This document shows, piece after piece, positions 1-5,773 of a DNA stretch of 9,409 bases. The position numbers were made by a program, and so were the translations under genes. This DNA is from Pseudomonadota bacterium (GTDB lineage: Bacteria; Pseudomonadota; Alphaproteobacteria; Rhodobacterales; Rhodobacteraceae). The DNA is taken from the NCBI GenBank assembly GCA_027592105.1, contig JAQCLA010000086.1, forward strand, positions 1 through 9,409, given 5' to 3'. Positions within the stretch are counted from its first letter, which is position 1; every line of letters begins with the position of its first letter. The notes under the pieces were generated by a model. The model was not told where the DNA came from. It was given only the letters and a program-made list of their open reading frames with translations, and ran no database searches.

Positions 1-966
1 CGTGGTCAAGGCCGCAAAGCTGCGCTTGAGGGCTGCCACGGTTGGGTCTGAGACAAGTGGCCCGCTGCTTGCGCCGTTGATCCCGCGTTTGGACGCCTCG
101 CGCAACATTGCCCCGGTGGTATTGAGCGCATCGACAAAGGCGCGCATCTCAGCCTCGGCAAGGTCGGGATCTTCGATCGCCACAACTGTGACCGGGCTTG
201 CGGTTGTGGCCGTGAGCGACAGGGTCAGCCCCGGCAAAAGATCATCGATGGTGTTTGAGCTCCGCGTGACAGCGATGCCATCGACACTGAGCGCTGCATC
301 GCTTGCCGCGACGATCTGGTTAGAGCCAACTGTCGTGTCGAAAGCTGAGAGCGTATTGCTCGCCGTGATGCGTATCGCACTCGCGGCCCCGGTATCTGTC
401 AATACAGCCAAAGAAAATTTACCATCACCCTTGGCGATGACCTGCGCCGAAAGACCTGTCACCGCCGAGAGTTTAGTGGCAAGATCATCTAGCCCGTCGG
501 TCGCCGAAAGCGTGATCGTCACGGCAGTGCGGCTTGATGCGGTAAAGGCCGGAACATTAGACCAGCTTCCAAAATCAATCTCAAGGCTGCCGGCCCCAAG
601 GATTTGGTCGGCGGTTGAAAAATTCGTGAATTCAAGCACCTGCCCCTGCGCAAGCGCTGTGACCTCGACCGAGGCGGTGCGGTTTTCGAGCGCGTCGATG
701 TCCGAGATCTCGACCCCCACAGCAGCGGAGGAAGACGCGACATCAAAGGCAAGACCGGCAGACTCCACCGAGAGCGCGCTGCGCAATGTCTCCATGCCCG
801 CTTGCAATTTGCCCATCTCGGAAATCGACAATTCGATCTCTTCTTTCTGGGACGATAGCTGGGCGCGTTTGGGCTCAATCTCGGCGGCAGTCAAGCTTTG
901 CACCAGCTGGGTGATGTTCAGCCCCGACCCTTGGCTGTTCAGCGTGCTGAGATAATCTACCGCCAT
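1..966 (-). CDS. fliD: FliD, flagellar filament cap (hook-associated protein 2), 3' part beyond the window
   Basis: FliD caps the growing filament outside the cell and folds exported flagellin into place. The visible 322 codons have no stop, so the C-terminal part lies beyond the left edge. The N-terminus carries the FliD pattern: a GSGLNITQLVQSL segment (residues 14-26), then a heptad-like helix rich in E, K, Q and L (about 30-65) expected to pack in the coiled-coil leg. The middle (about 95-215) is beta-rich and Ser/Thr-rich. A typical FliD C-domain stretch, VDGIAVTRSSNTIDDLLPG, follows at about 227-245. The ATG at 966 is preceded by an AAGGA-type ribosome site in an A/G-rich stretch. It lies 72 bases downstream of motB on the same strand with no clear promoter between, so co-transcription with motAB is likely. 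Most vertically inherited alphaproteobacterial flagella are thought to lack FliD, so its presence supports a Fla1/gamma-like system (inference). Confidence 0.95.
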   Translation of the reverse strand, partial: MAVDYLSTLNSQGSGLNITQLVQSLTAAEIEPKRAQLSSQKEEIELSISEMGKLQAGMETLRSALSVESAGLAFDVASSSAAVGVEISDIDALENRTASVEVTALAQGQVLEFTNFSTADQILGAGSLEIDFGSWSNVPAFTASSRTAVTITLSATDGLDDLATKLSAVTGLSAQVIAKGDGKFSLAVLTDTGAASAIRITASNTLSAFDTTVGSNQIVAASDAALSVDGIAVTRSSNTIDDLLPGLTLSLTATTASPVTVVAIEDPDLAEAEMRAFVDALNTTGAMLREASKRGINGASSGPLVSDPTVAALKRSFAALTT

Positions 967-1038
967 CCGCCTTTTTCCTTTTGCTGGCCTACATCCCTAA
1001 ACGACACAGAGCGGTGCATTGTTACCGGCAAGCGCATG

Positions 1039-2274
1039 TCAGTATTCGATCGAAATCTCGATCCGGCGATTGCGTTCACGGCCCTCGGCGGTGTCATTGG
1101 TGTCTACGGGCTGGGTTTCGCCAAAGCTGACGGCTTGCATCCGCCCGGGTTGCACCAACCCCGTGGCTTCGATCGATTGCACCACGCTGGCCGAACGCGC
1201 GGCGGCAAGATCCCAATTATCGCGGAAAACGCCGCTGATCGGCACATCGTCGGTATGGCCAGCCACGACGATGGTGCTTTCATCGTCCATCGCGGCAAAG
1301 GCGATGCGGCTCATGATATCGCGCGCTGCCGCCGTCAGATCAGCGGAACCGGAGGGGAAAGCCCCGCCTGCACCAACCGTGACCACAACCTTGCCCTCGA
1401 CCTGTTCGACCTCGACCAACCCTTCGCCAAGCTCTTGACGCAGGGCGACGGTGAGCATGTCCTTGGCAATCGAGGCCCTTTCGGCACTGGCCTGCGCTTC
1501 GGCCTGTTGCTGTTCAAGCCGCTCAAGCTCGGCTTGGCCAAGGCTGGTGTCAGGTTGTTGCGCGGCAGCTGCAAGTTCGGCGAGCTGTTGTTCAAGCCCT
1601 CCGAACAGAACCTCGCTGTCGGCCTTGCCACTGGCTTGGCGCGCCTCGGCCAGCGCTTGCAATGTTTCCTCGATCAAGCTGGGCAGATCTTTCTGGGCTG
1701 TGTCTTCGGAGGGGAAGTTAATCACCACATTCTCGCCCGCCATCTCGACCGAGACTTCGCCGGATTGGATTGCCTGATCAAGGGCGCGGGCCAGTTCCGT
1801 GGCATCAAGCGTGTCGGATTGCGCGCCGGATTGCTCTTCGGGGGTGGTCTCTTGCTGGCCACCCGAGCCTTCGGAAGTGCCGTCCTGCCCGTCATCGCCA
1901 CCCTCTGGTGCGACTTCTTCTTCGGTTTTGACCTCAAGCTCGGGGCGTTCAAGCTCGGTGGTTTGCTGGGTCATCTCATTGGTGACAGACGGGCTTGGCG
2001 ATGGGCTGAACTCCATCGAGATGACGGTCGTTCCCTTTGGCTGTTCGACCACGGGAATAACGCGCTGCACGCCAAAGGCATTGTTCAACGACCCGGAGAT
2101 TTGCTTGAATTTCGGGGTGTTGAATTCAGCAAACGCCAAGATAAGAACGAAGAACGCCATCAACAGCGTCGCCATGTCCGCGAATGTTGCCATCCAAGCA
2201 GGCGCGCCCACGGGCGGACACTTTGGGCATTCCTCTTCTTCCGGTTCTTCAACCGCGGCGATTGCTTCAGCCAT
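1039..2274 (-). CDS. motB: MotB/PomB-type stator subunit with extended linker and OmpA-like peptidoglycan-binding domain
   Basis: Stator B subunit: with MotA it forms the ion channel that turns the flagellum and anchors it to peptidoglycan. The 411-residue protein has an acidic cytoplasmic tail with a CPKCPP motif (16-21). A single membrane helix follows (about 27-49) with the ion-binding Asp33 in TFADMATLLMAFF. Next comes a PomB-like FKQISGSLNNAFGVQ segment (56-70) and a QPKGTTVISMEF segment (78-89). Residues about 100-158 are low-complexity and acidic (E, Q, G, T). Residues about 210-272 form an Ala/Gln/Glu-rich helix. The OmpA-like domain (about 296-411) carries AGHTDDVP, NWDLAAARS and RERNRRIEISI. 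Known PomB proteins are about 315 residues long, so roughly 100 extra residues sit in the linker. The segment entering the OmpA domain appears twice (see the repeat entry). The ATG has an AGGA site 9 bases upstream and lies 33 bases after motA. Ion choice cannot be decided from sequence alone. Confidence 0.96.
   Translation of the reverse strand: MAEAIAAVEEPEEEECPKCPPVGAPAWMATFADMATLLMAFFVLILAFAEFNTPKFKQISGSLNNAFGVQRVIPVVEQPKGTTVISMEFSPSPSPSVTNEMTQQTTELERPELEVKTEEEVAPEGGDDGQDGTSEGSGGQQETTPEEQSGAQSDTLDATELARALDQAIQSGEVSVEMAGENVVINFPSEDTAQKDLPSLIEETLQALAEARQASGKADSEVLFGGLEQQLAELAAAAQQPDTSLGQAELERLEQQQAEAQASAERASIAKDMLTVALRQELGEGLVEVEQVEGKVVVTVGAGGAFPSGSADLTAAARDIMSRIAFAAMDDESTIVVAGHTDDVPISGVFRDNWDLAAARSASVVQSIEATGLVQPGRMQAVSFGETQPVDTNDTAEGRERNRRIEISIEY
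1336..1797 (-). repeat. Protein-level internal duplication within MotB (two copies, 113-residue offset)
   Basis: Residues 160-200 and 273-313 of the MotB protein align without gaps at an offset of 113. Shared positions are A164/A277, L165/L278, Q167/Q280, G172/G285, V174/V287, V176/V289, E177/E290, V183/V296 and V184/V297, plus conservative matches such as I185/V298. Both copies read as an amphipathic helix, a G-x-V-x-V-E strand and a VV strand. That is the segment which in PomB leads from the linker into the OmpA-like domain. The second copy is the functional entry to that domain; the first ends in a helix (about 198-212) instead of continuing the domain. The alignment was made by eye. A divergent duplication fits best, but convergence in a simple amphipathic pattern is possible. 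Confidence 0.55.
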
Positions 2275-2307
2275 GCTTCAAATTCCTATGCGGCGCGAAC
2301 CCTGATC

Positions 2308-3069
2308 TCAGGCTGCATCCAGCTGTGCCTGCATCTTCGGCGGTAGGTTTGCCGCCATCTGATCTTGGATATTGCGCGGGCTTTCGCTGCGAGCGATGCC
2401 ACGAAGCCCCATGATCACCATCTCGCGATACCGGACTTCGTAGGCGGTGAAGTTCTCAAGCTTTGTCAGCATCGGCATGAATAGCACATTGGCGATGAAC
2501 GCTCCGTAAAGTGTCGTCAACAAGGCCACCGCCATCGCCGGGCCAATTGCTTTGGGGTCAGCCATGTTGCCCAACATGAGCACGAGGCCGATCAAGGTGC
2601 CGATCATACCCATCGCGGGTGCAATATCGATCCATGCCTTCACGCAGCCCTGATTGGCTTCGTGCCGGGCCTTCATCGATTTGATCTCTTGGTTCAGCTG
2701 GCTGACGAGCTTGTTCTCATCGGCCCCATCCACCAGCATTTGCAGCCCCTTTTCAAAAAACTTATCGGGCACCTGCTGCCCTTCTAGCGCCATCATGCCA
2801 TCTTTGCGCGCAACGGCGGCAAGCTCGACCATAACGGTGATGAGCTGGTCCATTTTCTTAATCGGCGGCAAGAACGCCTTGGCCATTGCACCAAAACTGC
2901 CCAAATAGGTGCCAAGTGGTGCGGTGTACATTGCAGCAAAAAATGTGCCGCCAAAAACGATCAAGAGGGAGGGAACATCGATAAATGGTCCGATGCCCCC
3001 ACCTGAAAGCATGGCGCCGACAATCATGCCGATTGCCCCAATGAGGCCGATCAATGAACCGAGTTCCAT
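2308..3069 (-). CDS. motA: MotA/PomA-type stator subunit (flagellar motor ion channel)
   Basis: Stator A subunit: four membrane helices forming the ion path with MotB and touching FliG through a cytoplasmic loop. The 253-residue length equals that of Vibrio PomA as I recall it. TM1 is about 3-22 and TM2 about 29-48. The cytoplasmic loop (about 60-145) contains PomA-like VARKDGMMALE and GLQMLVDG segments. TM3 and TM4 (about 147-200) contain DIAPAMGMIGTLIGLVLML and DPKAIGPAMAVALLTTLYGA. Asp148, Thr158 and Thr186 fall at the positions I recall as ion-pathway residues in V. alginolyticus PomA. The ATG has an AAGGG ribosome site about 10 bases upstream. It heads a motA-motB-fliD transcription unit; the weak sigma54-like site at 3112-3127 is a possible promoter. 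The family is certain; whether it uses Na+ or H+ is not. Confidence 0.97.
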   Translation of the reverse strand: MELGSLIGLIGAIGMIVGAMLSGGGIGPFIDVPSLLIVFGGTFFAAMYTAPLGTYLGSFGAMAKAFLPPIKKMDQLITVMVELAAVARKDGMMALEGQQVPDKFFEKGLQMLVDGADENKLVSQLNQEIKSMKARHEANQGCVKAWIDIAPAMGMIGTLIGLVLMLGNMADPKAIGPAMAVALLTTLYGAFIANVLFMPMLTKLENFTAYEVRYREMVIMGLRGIARSESPRNIQDQMAANLPPKMQAQLDAA

Positions 3070-3111
3070 TCAGTGTACCCTTTTGCAACGATTTGGGACT
3101 ACCGTTTCCCA

Positions 3112-3127
3112 TTCAAGAACCGTACCA
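3112..3127 (-). promoter_or_regulatory. Weak sigma54-like (-24/-12) element upstream of motA
   Basis: Read on the minus strand, 3127 to 3112 is TGGTACGGTTCTTGAA. It keeps the GG and the correct distance to the -12 box but has GA instead of the strongly conserved GC, plus one further mismatch. The predicted start, near 3101, would give a leader of about 32 bases before motA. It is reported because of position and spacing and because a perfect sigma54 promoter exists elsewhere in the cluster. The -12 mismatch makes it doubtful. Confidence 0.25.
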
Positions 3128-3265
3128 TCTGGGGCGATAATCCTGCATGGTCTAAGATTTTTTAGCGCGCTCGTGTTTCCATCTGCGATCAGCAAGGTCG
3201 AAAGGCCCGATTGACCCACCTATGCGGTTCTGGAACAATTACAACAGCTACTGAGGGACGATTCT

Positions 3266-3769
3266 ATGTTTAGACGTATCATCGGCCGGCTATGGGCGGC
3301 GACGGTTATTACGTTGATTGCATCACCGTCCGCCATCGCACAATATTATGAGCGCGAGCATTTTGTAAAGGATCTCTCGCTGCGGATCGAGTGGATGCGT
3401 TGCAGCGTTGGGCAACGTTGGGACGAAGAGCAAAAGAAATGTTGGGGTGAAGCCGTTCGCCTGAACCATGACGAAATTTCAGAGGTCATTGAACAGGCCA
3501 TCGCGCAACTTGGGGATGGCTGGCGCCTACCTAACCTTGAAGAGCTTGAAAGCCTTGTCTGTGCCGAATGCGAGCCGCCAAAAATTGACGTTCAGCTATT
3601 TCCAAACACCATGTCAGAGCCATACTGGACTGGAGAAAAGAATTTTTGGTCGCCTAAGAACATTTGGACTGTCAGTTTCATGACGGGGGATCGCTATGGT
3701 CGGTTCTTTCCGTCACAACAGATGATGGTGCGTCTGGTGCGCGATAGCTCATCGGCGGGGCAACTATGA
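3266..3769 (+). CDS. Secreted DUF1566/Lcl C-terminal-domain-like protein, role unknown
   Basis: Function unknown. The 167-residue protein begins with a signal peptide (basic FRRIIGR, hydrophobic core, cleavage likely after AIA at 25), so it should be periplasmic or exported. The body resembles the DUF1566/Lcl_C domain found in secreted and surface proteins: GWRLPNLEELESLV (85-98), FPNT (112-115), YWT (120-122), and IWTVSFMTGDRYGRFFPS (133-150) ending in VRLVRD. Four cysteines (46, 59, 99, 102), including a CAEC pair, suggest two disulfides after export. The ATG has a GAGGGA site about 8 bases upstream. It is divergent from motA, with 196 bases between them, and is the first of three plus-strand genes. 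This gene and its upstream region look more AT-rich than the flanking genes, which could mean separate acquisition. Location suggests a link to the motor or flagellar exterior, but nothing in the sequence proves it. Confidence 0.85.
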   Translation: MFRRIIGRLWAATVITLIASPSAIAQYYEREHFVKDLSLRIEWMRCSVGQRWDEEQKKCWGEAVRLNHDEISEVIEQAIAQLGDGWRLPNLEELESLVCAECEPPKIDVQLFPNTMSEPYWTGEKNFWSPKNIWTVSFMTGDRYGRFFPSQQMMVRLVRDSSSAGQL

Positions 3770-3873
3770 GGCCGAAGAAAACGCGCGGGCGTAAACAAAC
3801 GCGGGTGACAACCGTTGATGCATGAGAGCAACCAAACCGCGGTGTGAAACCGCATAGAGCAAGGTAAGCCGAG

Positions 3874-4263
3874 ATGTCGGGAAGTACATCGACCGCATTA
3901 GTGCCCGTTTCGCGCGGCGAAGTGGCCATCGCGCGCAAGAACACTACGATGACCGATCCGCTTCGGCTGGTGCGCGACGATGTCCACCTGCATGACCGCG
4001 AAGAGGTGCGCAAATACCTTCCCGATATCCTCGGGCGCGCGCTGGCGCGGATGTGGATTGACCAATCTTTCGGGGATGCCTTTGCAACCGACGCGAAAAA
4101 GACCCTTGAGCAAGCAGGGGTGTTCTTACCCGACAATATGGCGATCGAACTCGACAAAGGCTCTAAGGATCGGCCCAAGATCATCGTGTTCGAAAGCCAG
4201 CCGAAATCCAAGTTTCGGATACGGGTGCTTTACCTGCAACTCGTCATGATGGCGGGTAAATGA
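3874..4263 (+). CDS. Small cytoplasmic protein resembling the nitrile-hydratase-alpha / NHLP leader fold
   Basis: Function unknown. The 129-residue protein has no signal peptide or membrane segment. An N-terminal tail (1-45) of low similarity to anything I know is followed at about 52-108 by a pattern resembling the nitrile hydratase alpha subunit and the related NHLP leader peptides of natural-product precursors. That pattern is LARMWIDQSF (57-66), Asp73, a KKTLEQAGVFLPDN helix-turn (75-88), then strands IELD and KIIVF. The C-terminal tail (107-129) has no Cys and no Gly-Gly type cleavage site, and no modifying enzyme is nearby, so this is unlikely to be a peptide natural-product precursor. 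It also lacks the CxxCxC metal site of a true nitrile hydratase. The ATG at 3874 has AAGG 9 bases upstream; the internal ATG at 3949 has no such site. Its stop overlaps the next start (ATGA), implying coupled translation with the Sel1 gene. Confidence 0.8.
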   Translation: MSGSTSTALVPVSRGEVAIARKNTTMTDPLRLVRDDVHLHDREEVRKYLPDILGRALARMWIDQSFGDAFATDAKKTLEQAGVFLPDNMAIELDKGSKDRPKIIVFESQPKSKFRIRVLYLQLVMMAGK

Positions 4264-4910
4264 GCAGGCTTGCTGCCGCCTTTGTCGTGTTTTGCCTGAC
4301 AGTCGGTGCCGCAATAGCGCAGGGTATTGACGAAGACGCACAGTTCGACGCCGCAACAAAGGCCGTGCGCGACCGCGATTTTGGTCTTGCGATTACGCTG
4401 TTCGAACCCCTTGCCGAGGCTGATATCCCAGACGCGCAGTTCAACCTTGCGGTGTTATTGCGCCAGGGCCGTGGTCGGCCACAAAACCATGTCGAAGCAC
4501 TTTATTGGAGTGCGCTGGCGCTGCTATCCGACGGTGCCTATGCGCAAGACATGGTGGAAGAACTGATGGATAGCCTACCGCTTAGCGCGCGTGAGGTGGT
4601 TATGACGCGGCTGCTTGACCGCCTTTCCGCGCAAGCCGCCTATGGCGCGCGCGATGCCCCGCGCAAACTGGCGCGGGTCTACGCGGAACTCATGGATGAG
4701 CCTGACATGCGCTTGGCCTATATTTGGTTTTCCATCTGCTACGCATTGGGAGAAAACCGCTGTGGCGAGGGCCGCGACAGCATGGCTGACGAGATCGAAC
4801 CCGAAGATCTGATCGATGTTCAGATCGAAGCGGCCAATACTTTTGCAGGGTTACCCTTTGCGTTGGCACCGGTGGAACAAATCGCGCCTGACGCTGCACA
4901 AAGCCAGTAA
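4260..4910 (+). CDS. Periplasmic Sel1-repeat protein, possible MotX-like motor component
   Basis: Sel1-like repeats are TPR-like helix pairs that bind partner proteins. This 216-residue protein has a signal peptide (cleavage likely after AIA at 20). It carries about three repeats: 26-55 (weak, with FGLAITLFEPLAE), 57-92 (DAQFNLAVLLRQGRG, EALYWSALAL) and 129-168 (ARDAPRKLARVYAEL, LAYIWFSICYALG). Cys160 and Cys168 could form a disulfide in the periplasm. Its start overlaps the stop of the upstream gene by ATGA, and no separate ribosome site is seen. Vibrio MotX, a T-ring protein that holds PomB at the motor, is also a secreted Sel1-repeat protein of about 210 residues, and a PomAB-like stator is encoded nearby. 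A MotX-like role is therefore a reasonable hypothesis, but Sel1 proteins are numerous and I see no MotX-specific motif. No MotY homologue is in the window. Confidence 0.85.
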   Translation: MSRLAAAFVVFCLTVGAAIAQGIDEDAQFDAATKAVRDRDFGLAITLFEPLAEADIPDAQFNLAVLLRQGRGRPQNHVEALYWSALALLSDGAYAQDMVEELMDSLPLSAREVVMTRLLDRLSAQAAYGARDAPRKLARVYAELMDEPDMRLAYIWFSICYALGENRCGEGRDSMADEIEPEDLIDVQIEAANTFAGLPFALAPVEQIAPDAAQSQ

Positions 4911-5125
4911 ATAAGGGCCGTTGATTTGGACCATGCAGGCGGCAAATGCAATCGGGCCTGCGGCAAACCATATATCGGGCAATGATGCTGTTACGCGCCC
5001 CGTCGCGGCACAACAGCACAAGAAAACATGATGATACATAACGACAACGAGCCGCCCGAAAGCAGCTAGAAGAACAGCATGAATTTGTCGCACACGCGCG
5101 CCAAATGATTTTGCGCAAACCGCCT
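4911..5125. other. Convergent intergenic region with a weak hairpin; no clear gene
   Basis: This lies between the 3' ends of the Sel1 gene and flgN. It should hold terminators for both directions, but no classic hairpin with a T-run is visible. A 6-bp perfect inverted repeat, GCAGGC (4935-4940) with GCCTGC (4956-4961), encloses 15 bases. An 8-mer GCGGCAAA overlaps each arm as a direct repeat. A second imperfect hairpin (4 bp GCGC plus an A/T extension with one mismatch) spans 5098-5116, just downstream of flgN on its strand. Termination here may be Rho-dependent. Open frames across this stretch run antisense through the Sel1 gene and look spurious. Confidence 0.4.
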
Positions 5126-5431
5126 TTAGCCTTGGATCATGTCCTTCAAATGATGCGAAAAGCCCGATAAAACACTTCCGCGCATTTGTAGGTGCCGTTC
5201 CATTTCGGCAATTTGCCCTTGCACCTGAACCATCTGAGCCTTTTCCTCTGGCCCCATTTCCAGCCCTGAAAGACGTGGCAAGACCTCATCGACAAGCTCT
5301 GTTAGCTTGCTCATGACCGGGGCTAATGCACCCGGATCCCCAAGGTTTTCCAAGATCTCCGACAAGCTGCTTTGCAGCGTCTTGAAGATTTCTTGGGCCG
5401 TGGTCTGGCCATGGTTCAGATCTGCATTCAT
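5126..5431 (-). CDS. flgN: Probable FlgN, export chaperone for hook-filament junction proteins
   Basis: FlgN binds FlgK and FlgL in the cytoplasm and guides them to the export gate. The 101-residue product is mostly helical with heptad-like spacing: QEIFKTLQSSLSEILENL (13-30), APVMSKLTELVDEVLPRL (37-54), and a long helix (about 61-85) ending near HHLKDMIQ. That resembles the small all-helical chaperone fold. Sequence motifs for FlgN are weak, so the call rests mainly on size, helical content and position: it starts 7 bases after flgM, the usual flgM-flgN order. The ATG at 5431 has AGGG 11 bases upstream, inside the flgM end. It is last in the operon. Another small flagellar chaperone or regulator remains possible. 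Confidence 0.65.
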   Translation of the reverse strand: MNADLNHGQTTAQEIFKTLQSSLSEILENLGDPGALAPVMSKLTELVDEVLPRLSGLEMGPEEKAQMVQVQGQIAEMERHLQMRGSVLSGFSHHLKDMIQG

Positions 5432-5438
5432 GGTCTGT

Positions 5439-5738
5439 TCATCCCTGCGAAGCGATGAAACTTTCCATGAGTTTCTCAGCTACCTTGTCGAGATCGACAG
5501 GGTAGGCCCCGCGCGAAATAGCTTCCTTGATCTTGCCCACCGCCTCAAGATCGATTGGCGGCGATTTGGCAAGGTCTGCGACCATGGATTTAGCGCCGAG
5601 GACATTTACCTCAGCATCCGTGCTCACTTGGGTCGGCGGCGCCACTTGTGGTGGCTTTGCCTGTGATGCCGAAGTGCCGCCTTGCGACCCCCCGACTGGG
5701 ACTCTCGGTCTAACCGAGTTATTGATGAAATCAATCAT
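5439..5738 (-). CDS. flgM: FlgM, anti-sigma28 (anti-FliA) factor
   Basis: FlgM binds FliA (sigma28) and blocks late flagellar genes until the hook is complete, when it is exported. The 99-residue protein has the usual two-part build. The N-terminal half is disordered (Pro, Gln, Ser, Gly, about 1-45), as expected for an exported substrate. The C-terminal half (about 46-96) binds sigma: PPIDLEAVGKIKEAISRGAY (60-79) followed by VDLDKVAEKLMES, the standard FlgM pattern. The ATG is preceded by a strong AGGAGG site 5 bases upstream. It follows flgA by 35 bases without an evident separate promoter, so it should be made with the H-ring and P-ring genes from the flgP promoter. That fits a checkpoint in which the inhibitor accumulates before hook completion (inference). 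Confidence 0.9.
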   Translation of the reverse strand: MIDFINNSVRPRVPVGGSQGGTSASQAKPPQVAPPTQVSTDAEVNVLGAKSMVADLAKSPPIDLEAVGKIKEAISRGAYPVDLDKVAEKLMESFIASQG

Positions 5739-5773
5739 GACAGCCTCCTGACATGTCTACTAACGACGCAGGT

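Noticed and set aside
2..955. Long plus-strand open frame opposite fliD
   Set aside because: The minus strand reads as clear FliD with a good ribosome site; the plus-strand protein has no recognisable domain and is Ser/Ala-rich antisense translation.
898..2346. Long plus-strand open frame (482 codons) opposite motB
   Set aside because: MotB on the minus strand has unmistakable family motifs; the plus frame is a shadow of its codon bias.
3133..3140. GGCGATAA, resembling a sigma28 -10 box facing the DUF1566 gene
   Set aside because: No TAAA-type -35 box at the required distance, and it lies more than 120 bases before the start codon.
3138..3164. TAAA with a downstream box on the minus strand as a sigma28 promoter for motA
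   Set aside because: Only four of eight -10 positions match, so it is not distinguishable from chance.
3837..3853. GCGGT/ACCGC hairpin before the NHLP-like gene
   Set aside because: Only a 5-bp stem with no T-run; too weak to call as a terminator or regulator.
3874..4263. RiPP precursor peptide with an NHLP leader
   Set aside because: No cleavage motif, no Cys/Ser/Thr-rich core after the leader, and no maturation or transport genes in the window.
4690..5118. Minus-strand frame spanning the Sel1 gene 3' end and the convergent intergenic region
   Set aside because: Cys/Arg-rich sequence typical of spurious frames, overlaps a supported gene, and has no clear ribosome site.
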